NCBI GenBank assembly: GCA_029552545.1 | Contig: JAKPDO010000019.1 | Span: 248,001 to 312,000 of the forward strand | Source: Planctomycetota bacterium | GTDB taxonomy: Bacteria > Planctomycetota > Phycisphaerae > Sedimentisphaerales > Anaerohalosphaeraceae | DNA length: 64,000 nt | Direction: 5' to 3' | In this document: positions 52,323 through 60,390 of the stretch, one piece after another | Layout of the letters: every line of letters starts with the position of its first letter | Numbering within the stretch: the stretch's first letter is position 1 | The notes under the pieces: model-generated | What the model was told of the DNA's origin: nothing | Database searches by the model: none | What the model saw: the letters and a program-made list of their open reading frames with translations, nothing else | Program-made: the position numbers and the translations under genes

Positions 52323-53870
52323 ATGAGTCAAACACGTCGCCCGGCGGTTTTTTTGGACAGAGACGGCACCCTGATTGAAGACATCGGGTATGTGCGTCAA
52401 CCGTCCGAGGTTGTTTTTTATCCCGAAACCTTCGAGGCGCTTCGGCTTTTGCAGGAGCATTTCGTTCTGTTTATCGTGACCAATCAGCCGGGGATATCCC
52501 AGCAGATTCTCCGTGCCGAGGAGGTCGAGAGCGTCAATCGTTTTGTGACGGAAACACTGCGGGAGGCGGGGATTGTCATCACGCAGGTCTATGTCTGTCC
52601 GCATCAGCGGCAGGAAGGATGTCAATGCATCAAACCGCGACCGTTTTATCTGCAGCAGGCCGCCGACGATTATTCGATAGACTTGCGCCGTTCGTTCTGC
52701 ATCGGCGATCATCCCCACGATATTGAACTGGCTCAAAATGCCGGTGCCGAAGGAGTTTATGTGCTGACCGGCCATGGACAGCAGCATTGCCGGGAAGTGC
52801 CGGCGGGGACTCCGATTGTTCGGCATATTGGAGAAGCGGCCGAGTGGATTCTCCGGAGAATCGGCTTGAAGGAGTGTTTGCCGAATGAGGAGGAGATTGC
52901 GCGGGCGGCGGATTGTCTTCGCCGGGGCGGGCTGGTTGCCTTTCCGACGGAAACTGTTTATGGACTGGGGGCCGATGCGCTGAATGAAGAGGCGGTTCGG
53001 CGGATTTTCGAAGTCAAACGGCGTCCGAGTTTTGACCCGCTGATTGTCCATGTGGGCACGATTGAACAGGCCCGGCGGCTGGTGCGGGACTTTCCAAAGG
53101 AGGCGGAGTTGCTGGCGGAACGGTTCTGGCCCGGACCGCTGACACTGGTACTGCCCAAAGAGCCGATTGTGCCGGATATTGTGACGGCCGGGCTGCCTAC
53201 GGCGGCGATTCGAATGCCGGCGCATCCGGCGGCTTTGGCCCTGCTGCGCCGGGCGGATGTACCGGTGGCGGCTCCGAGTGCCAACTTGTTCGGGCATGTC
53301 AGTCCAACCTGTGCCGAACATGTGCGGGAGCAGCTGGGGAATTCGGTGGATTTTCTTTTGGATGGAGGACCCTGTTCAGTAGGAGTGGAGTCCACCATTC
53401 TTTCGCTGGCCGTGCGGCCGCCTCTCTTGCTGCGGTACGGGGGGATTTCCGCCGAGCAGATTGAAGAAGTTATCGGACCGGTGCAGCGTGTGGGGTTTAC
53501 GGAGCATACCCCGCAGGCGCCGGGCCGTCTGGAGCATCATTATGCGCCGCGGACGCCTTTGTTTCTGACGCCGGAGCTGATACCTCCCCCGAAAGGGCGT
53601 CGGGTTGGACTGCTGACGCTTCGGCCTTCGTCGGAGGCGGGGGATTTTGCCGCGGCGGAAGTTCTTTCGGCATCAGGAAATTTGGAAGAAGCGGCTCGAA
53701 ATCTGTATGCGGCGATGCGTCGGCTGGACCGCTGCGGGCTGGAGGAAATTATTGCTGTGGCCGTCCCCAACGAAGGCATCGGCCGGACAATCAATGACCG
53801 GCTTTGTCGGGCCAGCTGGAACAAGCCGAAAGACATTTTATTTGACCATAAACAAGTAAAAAAAGATTGA
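52323..53870 (+). CDS. Fusion: HAD phosphatase (GmhB/HisB-like) + Sua5/TsaC threonylcarbamoyl-AMP synthase
   Basis: N-half FLDRDGTLIED...TNQPGIS...CPHQRQEGCQCIKPRPFYL...IGDHPHDIELAQNAG; C-half GGLVAFPTETVYGLGADA...KRRPSFDPLIVHV...APSANLFGHVSPT...PGRLEHHYAPRTPL. Confidence 0.9.
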   Translation: MSQTRRPAVFLDRDGTLIEDIGYVRQPSEVVFYPETFEALRLLQEHFVLFIVTNQPGISQQILRAEEVESVNRFVTETLREAGIVITQVYVCPHQRQEGCQCIKPRPFYLQQAADDYSIDLRRSFCIGDHPHDIELAQNAGAEGVYVLTGHGQQHCREVPAGTPIVRHIGEAAEWILRRIGLKECLPNEEEIARAADCLRRGGLVAFPTETVYGLGADALNEEAVRRIFEVKRRPSFDPLIVHVGTIEQARRLVRDFPKEAELLAERFWPGPLTLVLPKEPIVPDIVTAGLPTAAIRMPAHPAALALLRRADVPVAAPSANLFGHVSPTCAEHVREQLGNSVDFLLDGGPCSVGVESTILSLAVRPPLLLRYGGISAEQIEEVIGPVQRVGFTEHTPQAPGRLEHHYAPRTPLFLTPELIPPPKGRRVGLLTLRPSSEAGDFAAAEVLSASGNLEEAARNLYAAMRRLDRCGLEEIIAVAVPNEGIGRTINDRLCRASWNKPKDILFDHKQVKKD

Positions 53871-53961
53871 ATATATCTTTATACCTTCTCTCCAATTTTA
53901 ACCGCAAAAATAAAGCCCGGCTGTACGTTATCTCTATGAGAAAGGGTACAGAAAGTCTTTT

Positions 53962-54513
53962 ATGGAGTTTTCGCCTCAGCAACAAAATGGTTCGTCGCAG
54001 AATGAAGAGTTTGTCCGTCTTCTTTTGATTTATCAGAAGCGGATTTATGGGTTTATTTTGGCGATGGTGCCCAATTATGCGGATGCAGAGGACCTTTTCC
54101 AGCAGGTTGTGATGATTATGTGCCGTCGATTCGGGGAATTTGAGCCGGGAACCAGTTTTCTGGCCTGGGCTCTTCAGATAGCCCGCTATGAATTGAACAA
54201 TATCCGCAGGACGCAGCGGCGGAGCCGTGTGCAGTTCTCCAGCGAGACGATGGAGATGCTCTTTGAGCAGACCTGCCGGCAGATTTCCCGGATTGACCAG
54301 CGGGTTCAATGGCTGGAAGAGTGCCTCAAGCGGCTGGAGCCGTCGGACCGGGCACTGGTCTATCGGCGGTATGAACAGGGGATGGCCATCAAGGACATTG
54401 CTCAGCAGTTGGGACGGTCTGTTTATAGTCTGTACAGAGGGTTCAATCGGATTCATCTTTTCCTGCGGCACTGTGTCAATGCCCACCTGCAGGCGGAAGG
54501 AGGGGAAAGATGA
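53962..54513 (+). CDS. ECF-type RNA polymerase sigma factor (planctomycete/verrucomicrobial type)
   Basis: MVPNYADAEDLFQQVVMIMCRRFGEFEPGTSFLAWALQIARYELNN...YEQGMAIKDIAQQLGRSVYSLYRGFNRI. Confidence 0.9.
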   Translation: MEFSPQQQNGSSQNEEFVRLLLIYQKRIYGFILAMVPNYADAEDLFQQVVMIMCRRFGEFEPGTSFLAWALQIARYELNNIRRTQRRSRVQFSSETMEMLFEQTCRQISRIDQRVQWLEECLKRLEPSDRALVYRRYEQGMAIKDIAQQLGRSVYSLYRGFNRIHLFLRHCVNAHLQAEGGER

Positions 54514-56183
54514 AGGCCTTCAGCCGCGATGAATTTGAACTGGGGCTTTTGATTGTGGAGGCGCTGGAAGGGGAGATTACCCCGGAGCGGTTTTCGGTGC
54601 TGGAAAAGCGGCTTCAGTCGGACCCCTCGGCGGCTGAGCAGTACCTGGAAGAGGTGATGAACTCCGCGGCGCTGATGTGGCGGGCTCAATCGCTGTATGC
54701 AGAGGCGATGCAGAGCGAATCGGGCGAGGATACCCAGTTTCTGGCGGCGTTGGGAGAATACGAAAAAACCGCTCCGGCAGTGTTAATTGAGCCGGAGGAA
54801 AAACCGATTCCCGTTGAAACGAGGCCCCCTGTGCAGGTGCGAAAGCAGAAGAGCCGGTTTTCACTGGCCGCTGCGGCAGCTGCTCTGGCGGCGATGGTGC
54901 TCCTGCTGGTCTGGCTGGAACTGCGTCCGGCGGCCGCGGAAGAACCGGCGGCGCGGATTGCCGATGCGCTCGGGGCCGTCTGGGATAGTGAAGGAGGAGG
55001 CGGACGGGAACCGGAGGGGCTTTTGTATGCCGGCAGCAGGCCGTTCGTGCTGAAAGAAGGGTATGTTCGGCTTACGTATGAGGACGGAGCGGAGGCCGTA
55101 ATTGAAGGGCCCGCCCGGTTTCAGATTAAGGGACTGGAAGAACTGGGGCTTTCGTATGGGCAGGTTTATGTACGCTGTCCGGTTTCAGCAACCGGTTTTT
55201 CGGTATCGACCCCGGCGATGAAAGTGATTGATTTGGGCACGGAGTTCGGCGTGAAGGTCAGCGGGGTCGGCAGCGCCCAGGTGCATATGCTCAAGGGCCG
55301 GGCGTCGGTGATTGTCGGCGGAACGAAAGGAGGACCGCGTCAGAGTATTCTCGTCCAGGAGGGACAAGCCAAGCAGGCGGCACCAGACGGGCCGATTCAG
55401 GACATTCGTCTCCAGAAGGATTTGTTTGTGAGGCAGATTTCTTCAAGGGCCAATGTCGTCTGGCGGGGTCAGCGGCTGGATGTGGCGGATGCGGTCGGCG
55501 GCGGGACGGGTTTTGGCGGCGGTCGGTCGGGGTGGGGTCTAAGCGCCCAGACGGGACGGGCGTCGATGCTTCAGGATGCCCGACTTGAAAACAGTCGGCC
55601 GGCGGTGTTTGCAAGAACCCCGGAGCATCCGTTCATTGACGGGGTGTTTGTTCCGGGCCGAATGTCCTCCGGCGGCGGAATGATTACTTCAACAGGTCTT
55701 CGTTTTCAAGAGGCCCTGTTCTGCAGCGGGGCGGGATTCGCAGGGGTGTATTGCGGACGGGCTGAACAGAACAGACCGGAGGAATATTTCCGGCTTGTAT
55801 GGGAGGAAAGCCCCACAGCGAGAAGCCGGTCGGCCCTTTGCATGTACGGCAATGCCGGGATTACGATTGATTTGGAAGCGGTTCGACGGGCGATTCCGGG
55901 CTGTCAGGTCCGAATGTTTCGGGCCGTTTGCGGTCTGTCGCCGGATGAAAGTTCTCGTTTAGCGGTCGGCAATACACTGGCGGATGTCTTTGTTTTGGTA
56001 GATGGGCAGCGCGTCTTTGAAAAGCGGTCCGTCTCGAGATTTTCCGAGCCGGAAACGATCGAGATTCCGTTAGAAACGTCGCAGCGGTTTCTGACGCTGG
56101 CGGTGCTGGACAGCGGCGACAGTCTTGGTGCAGACTGGGTGGTCTTTGTCGAACCGGTTCTGGAACTGGTGATGGAAAACTGA
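54510..56183 (+). CDS. FecR domain transmembrane protein with C-terminal NPCBM-like domain
   Basis: TM (LAAAAAALAAMVLLLVWLEL); FecR core TPAMKVIDLGTEFGVKVSGVGSAQVHMLKGRASV; C-term RFLTLAVLDSGDSLGADWVVFVEPVLEL resembles NPCBM; ATGA overlap with sigma gene. Confidence 0.8.
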   Translation: MKAFSRDEFELGLLIVEALEGEITPERFSVLEKRLQSDPSAAEQYLEEVMNSAALMWRAQSLYAEAMQSESGEDTQFLAALGEYEKTAPAVLIEPEEKPIPVETRPPVQVRKQKSRFSLAAAAAALAAMVLLLVWLELRPAAAEEPAARIADALGAVWDSEGGGGREPEGLLYAGSRPFVLKEGYVRLTYEDGAEAVIEGPARFQIKGLEELGLSYGQVYVRCPVSATGFSVSTPAMKVIDLGTEFGVKVSGVGSAQVHMLKGRASVIVGGTKGGPRQSILVQEGQAKQAAPDGPIQDIRLQKDLFVRQISSRANVVWRGQRLDVADAVGGGTGFGGGRSGWGLSAQTGRASMLQDARLENSRPAVFARTPEHPFIDGVFVPGRMSSGGGMITSTGLRFQEALFCSGAGFAGVYCGRAEQNRPEEYFRLVWEESPTARSRSALCMYGNAGITIDLEAVRRAIPGCQVRMFRAVCGLSPDESSRLAVGNTLADVFVLVDGQRVFEKRSVSRFSEPETIEIPLETSQRFLTLAVLDSGDSLGADWVVFVEPVLELVMEN

Positions 56184-56297
56184 ACGAAAAAGAAGAAAAC
56201 GGCTTCAGGGCCGATTTCTCCCGATAAAAAGTGTGAAGTGTGGTGTGTGTGAGAATGGATGGAAAGAAAAACCAATTGATTTGAGGAGGTGTGAACG

Positions 56298-56864
56298 ATG
56301 CAGAAACGAATGATGTGTTTGCTGGCGGCAGGACTGATGCTCAGCGGCTCTGTTTGGGCGAATCTGCTGACCAACGGGGATTTCAACACGGGTGATTTGA
56401 GCGGCTGGTGGACGTGGGTGCCGGATACGGTCAACCAGTCCATTTCGATTGAGACCGCTTATACGTATGACGCAACCCCGAATGCGAAGATGTGGTCGGC
56501 GACAGATGGGGCCTGGCAGGAAATGGGGCAGTCCTTTGCGGTGGCTGCCGGAGCGGAGTATGTGCTCAGTCTGGTTTACAGTGCGACGGATTGGGCCAAT
56601 GCGGGCATCAATCTGAAGTACTGGGATTCGAGCTGGAGCTATGTGGGATACCAGTGGATTACACTGCTGACGCCGCCGAATTCGGGTCAGTGGACTTCGT
56701 TTGTCCAGACCTTCACGACACCGGCGGGTGCGGCCTATGCAGAGGTGAAGTTTGCGATGGGCGGCTGGGGCACGCTGTATGTGGACAATGTGAGCGTGGT
56801 GCCTGAGCCGGCCAGTCTGGTAATGCTCGGACTGGGCGGACTTGCGCTGATACGCCGCAAGTAA
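56298..56864 (+). CDS. PEP-CTERM sorted extracellular protein with carbohydrate-binding-like domain
   Basis: Signal peptide; C-term VPEPASLVMLGLGGLALIRRK (PEP-CTERM); jelly-roll-type NGDFNTGDLSGWWTW... Confidence 0.88.
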   Translation: MQKRMMCLLAAGLMLSGSVWANLLTNGDFNTGDLSGWWTWVPDTVNQSISIETAYTYDATPNAKMWSATDGAWQEMGQSFAVAAGAEYVLSLVYSATDWANAGINLKYWDSSWSYVGYQWITLLTPPNSGQWTSFVQTFTTPAGAAYAEVKFAMGGWGTLYVDNVSVVPEPASLVMLGLGGLALIRRK

Positions 56865-56880
56865 TCGAACGATGAGAAGA

Positions 56881-56914
56881 GCCGGCTGCGGTGTGCCAAA
56901 AAACCGCAGCCGGT
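56881..56914 (+). terminator. Stem-loop terminator candidate after PEP-CTERM gene
   Basis: CCGGCTGCGGT / ACCGCAGCCGG inverted repeat with A-rich loop, ~17 nt after stop; weak U-tract. Confidence 0.45.
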
Positions 56915-57028
56915 ATTTCAAAAACGTGGTTTGTGGGCAGATATACAAATCTGAAGAAGAGAGTCTGTGAATGCAGAATCCTGTTTTCCGGCAGGATAAA
57001 GAGAAATAGGTTTTGGGAGGTGCGTGTT

Positions 57029-59386
57029 ATGAGGCGAAGAATACAAACGGGGCTGGCTGTTCTGGCGGTGATGCTGGCGGCTCAGGCCGGAGCGGTGGAA
57101 CTGCTGGTCAACGGGAATCTGAACAACTGGACCGGCGGTGTGCCGGACGGCTGGTATGTGTATATTGCCAACCCGAATCAGGCCTGGTTTGGTATGGAAA
57201 CGTCCTTTACGTATGACGGAAGCCCCTGTGCGGTGATGTATCCGAGCCAGGGGGAATGGCCGGGCGTAGAGCTGGGACAAACGGTTTCTTTTGAACCGAA
57301 TTCAATTTCAGTTCTCCATTTCAGCTGTGTTGTCGTGACGCGCTGGTACAGCTCGAATAACTGGGGAGATGCTACGGTCGAAATTACCTACCGTGAGCCG
57401 AACGGAACATATCTGGCGTATGATGAATTCATCCTTTTCGCAAATAATCAGTATCCGGTGCCGACGGTGTGGACAGCGTATAATCATGATTTTACCGTTC
57501 CGCCGGGTGCCGGACAGGCCACGTTGGTCCTGCGTGGCTCCGATTGGCTCAAAGGCGTTTATTGGGATAATATTTCGCTCAGCTACTCCGGAACGACGCA
57601 GGCGGAGTGGCTTTCTCCGGCCAACAACAGCACGATTCCGTGGGAGGACCCGGCCCGATGCGGTTATGGACCTACGCTGCGGTGGAAGGCGGCCCAGGAG
57701 GCGACCGGCGTTCATTATGTGTATCTGGGAACCAGCGCGGAGGCGGTGGCAAATGCCACAACCTCCTCTCCGGAGTTTCTGGGGACGGTTCCGCTGGGCG
57801 ACCCGAATTTTGTCCTTTCGCTCGGACAGGTGGTCAAAGGGCAGACGTATTACTGGCGTGTGGATGAAACCACATCGAGCGGGGTCGTCAAGGCGGCGGG
57901 TGTCTGGCGGTTTACCATCAGCCCGTTTACGGATTTGGATTTGTTTGACTATGCTTCAACGGCCGCTCTCCAGGCGGTTTGGGGCAGCGGAGCGGTTTTG
58001 AACAATGGGGCAATGGAGATTGCCTATGACCATACCGGCAGTTCGTATCTGACAGAAGTGGCGGCGGATGCGGATTTATTCGGATGCTCAACGGACTGGA
58101 CCCGCGGCGGCAACGGGCTGCTGACGCTGGATGTCAAGGGCCACGATAACATGGTCGATTCAATTTATGTAACGCTTGAATCCAACGGCGGAGCCCAACG
58201 CGGCACCGTTCAGTATCGCGATGTCCGAGAACTCAATCAGCAGGCGGGCTATGAGTGGTTCCATTTCTGGCCCATCGCTTTGCAGGAATTCGCGGCGCAG
58301 GGGGTGGACCTGACGGCCGTGAGCCGGATTATCATCGGTGTCGGGACGAAAGCGTCTCCGACTCCCGGCGGAGCCGGTTCGGTTCTGGTAAACAACCTGC
58401 GGCTGAGCACTCCGATGTGTCTGCGGGGCTATACGCCGGCGGACATTAATCAGGATTGCATAGCGGATATTTACGACTTTGTCGAAATCGCCGGGAACTG
58501 GCTGAAGGAAGCCGCCTCGGTGACCGCTCAGACGCCTTCGCGGGGACCGGTGCTCTGGTATGCCTTTGACGAGGGGACCGGTACAACCGTCAGCGATTTG
58601 TCGGGCTTCGGCTATCACGGAACGATTGTACCGGGTGCGGATCCCAACGCAGTCTGGGGCGGGGTCGGCAGCGGTATCGGCGGTTCAAATTGTCTGTATC
58701 TGAACAACAGTGCCTATGTGCAGGTGCCTGGGGCGGCGGCCAATATCGGCGACCCAAATGCTGCACCGCCGGCGCTGGGGGCCGAATCCACGATTTCGCT
58801 CTGGGTGAAAGACCCCGGCCAGAGCGATGCCGACAGCGAACTGTTCCAAATCGGACAGGATGGAGCCGTTCTGGGCAACTGGATGAATGCCACAGGCAAG
58901 TTTGAGTATGAAGCGGGCGGCGATACGCTTGTCTGGACCGGCAGCCGATATTATTCGTCCACAGACCTGTACAGCAATCCGTCTCATCCGCAGGACGAAT
59001 GGGTGCATTATGCCTTTGTGAAGAGTGCTTCGGCAGGCATTATGCGGATTTATCAGAACGGCCGATTGGTCGTTGAAATGCCCGCGTTCAGCACGTATTC
59101 ACCGGCTGTGGATGATACGAACGGGTTCTTCTCCATCGGGGCATGGCGGTGGTCGGGCGGCGCCGGCGGTTTCGTGGACGGCTGGATTGATGACTTCCGC
59201 GTCTATGATTACGCCCTTTCGCCGGCAGAGGTGCTCCGGCTGGCTCAGGAGGGCGGCGCGGCTTCCAGTCCGATGCTTCAGCCGCTCATTGAACCGGCAG
59301 ATGTTAACGGCGACAGCCGCATTGATTTGGAGGATGCGGCGGAACTGGCTCGACTGTGGCTTCAGGCCGCTGTTTATCCTGATTGA
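57029..59386 (+). CDS. Secreted CBM-like/LamG protein with two separated dockerin-like half-repeats
   Basis: Signal peptide MRRRIQTGLAVLAVMLAAQAGA; LamG VLWYAFDEGTGTTVSDLSGFGYHG; DINQDCIADIYDFVEIAGNWL and DVNGDSRIDLEDAAELARLWL. Confidence 0.82.
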   Translation: MRRRIQTGLAVLAVMLAAQAGAVELLVNGNLNNWTGGVPDGWYVYIANPNQAWFGMETSFTYDGSPCAVMYPSQGEWPGVELGQTVSFEPNSISVLHFSCVVVTRWYSSNNWGDATVEITYREPNGTYLAYDEFILFANNQYPVPTVWTAYNHDFTVPPGAGQATLVLRGSDWLKGVYWDNISLSYSGTTQAEWLSPANNSTIPWEDPARCGYGPTLRWKAAQEATGVHYVYLGTSAEAVANATTSSPEFLGTVPLGDPNFVLSLGQVVKGQTYYWRVDETTSSGVVKAAGVWRFTISPFTDLDLFDYASTAALQAVWGSGAVLNNGAMEIAYDHTGSSYLTEVAADADLFGCSTDWTRGGNGLLTLDVKGHDNMVDSIYVTLESNGGAQRGTVQYRDVRELNQQAGYEWFHFWPIALQEFAAQGVDLTAVSRIIIGVGTKASPTPGGAGSVLVNNLRLSTPMCLRGYTPADINQDCIADIYDFVEIAGNWLKEAASVTAQTPSRGPVLWYAFDEGTGTTVSDLSGFGYHGTIVPGADPNAVWGGVGSGIGGSNCLYLNNSAYVQVPGAAANIGDPNAAPPALGAESTISLWVKDPGQSDADSELFQIGQDGAVLGNWMNATGKFEYEAGGDTLVWTGSRYYSSTDLYSNPSHPQDEWVHYAFVKSASAGIMRIYQNGRLVVEMPAFSTYSPAVDDTNGFFSIGAWRWSGGAGGFVDGWIDDFRVYDYALSPAEVLRLAQEGGAASSPMLQPLIEPADVNGDSRIDLEDAAELARLWLQAAVYPD

Positions 59387-59398
59387 AATCGGAAAAGG

Positions 59399-59426
59399 GG
59401 GAAGGGCTGATTGAGCGGCCCTTCCC
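59399..59426 (+). terminator. Stem-loop terminator candidate
   Basis: GGGAAGGGC-(10 nt)-GCCCTTCCC followed by TCTATAA, 12 nt after the LamG gene stop. Confidence 0.5.
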
Positions 59427-59466
59427 TCTATAACCGAATACTCGGACAGAAAGGAAAGGCAAGACA

Positions 59467-60288
59467 ATGAAAGACCGTATGCGGCAAAAAGGGCGGGCAT
59501 TTACCCTGATTGAACTGCTCGTGGTGATTGCGATTATTTCTGTTCTGCTGTCAGTACTCGTGCCCAGTCTCCGCAGGGCCCGGGAGCAGTCGCAGGGGGT
59601 GATTTGTCTTTCCAATCTGAAGCAGTGGGGGATCCTCTATACCCTCTATGCACAGGATAATGGCTCGAGTCTTCCGATCGGCTGGAACGGCGGGAAAATG
59701 TGGATGACGGATTTGCTGTCGTATTATCAGAATACGGACGACCTGCGGCTCTGTCCGCGGGCCACGCGGTTTCTGGATACGGTGCCCGGTCAGGTTCCGG
59801 GAGAATTAACGGCCTGGGGCCGGTATGGCTATGGCGGCATTCCTGTGCCTTATTGGGGAGAACACGGCCAGTACGGCAGTTATTCGGTGAATGGCTGGGC
59901 GCACAACCCGCTGGATGTGGGCGTGCCGGGCACGTACAACATTGCTCCGGCCTGGCGGGACTATTACTGGCGGAAAATCAGCCGAATCCGCGTGCCGTCC
60001 GCCGTGCCGCTGATGGGCGGCGGGATGTGGGAGGGGGCCAACGCCCTCGATACGGATTCGCCGCCGCCGTCGCGGGGAGTCGAAGCCGGCAAGAATGCCT
60101 ACAACAGCGGCGGGCTGAGCACGTATTGTCTGGACCGGCACAACGGCGGCCCCAACTGGCTGTTTGTCGATGGACAGAGTCGAAAAGTCGGTCTGAAAGA
60201 GCTCTGGCGGCTGAAATGGAACACACGGTGGAATAATAATCAAAGCCGCCAGTGGCCGGAATGGATGAAACGCTACCCGGATTTTTAA
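59467..60288 (+). CDS. Prepilin-type N-terminal cleavage/methylation (type II secretion G-like) protein
   Basis: GRAFTLIELLVVIAIISVLLSVLVPSLRRAREQSQGVICLSNLKQWG; C-terminal NWLFVDGQSR. Confidence 0.9.
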   Translation: MKDRMRQKGRAFTLIELLVVIAIISVLLSVLVPSLRRAREQSQGVICLSNLKQWGILYTLYAQDNGSSLPIGWNGGKMWMTDLLSYYQNTDDLRLCPRATRFLDTVPGQVPGELTAWGRYGYGGIPVPYWGEHGQYGSYSVNGWAHNPLDVGVPGTYNIAPAWRDYYWRKISRIRVPSAVPLMGGGMWEGANALDTDSPPPSRGVEAGKNAYNSGGLSTYCLDRHNGGPNWLFVDGQSRKVGLKELWRLKWNTRWNNNQSRQWPEWMKRYPDF

Positions 60289-60390
60289 CGGTGGTTTTTC
60301 GGAAATGGGGGAAGGTTTTCTTTGGAACGGTATTGTCCCTGTCTGAGCCGCAGACGGGGACTTCTTTTTTGATGAGCGAGAGGATTCCGG

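Noticed and set aside
51804-53321. 505-aa minus-strand ORF spanning xseB, tRNA-Leu and the HAD-Sua5 gene
   Set aside because: Crosses a tRNA and two clear genes on the other strand; shadow ORF
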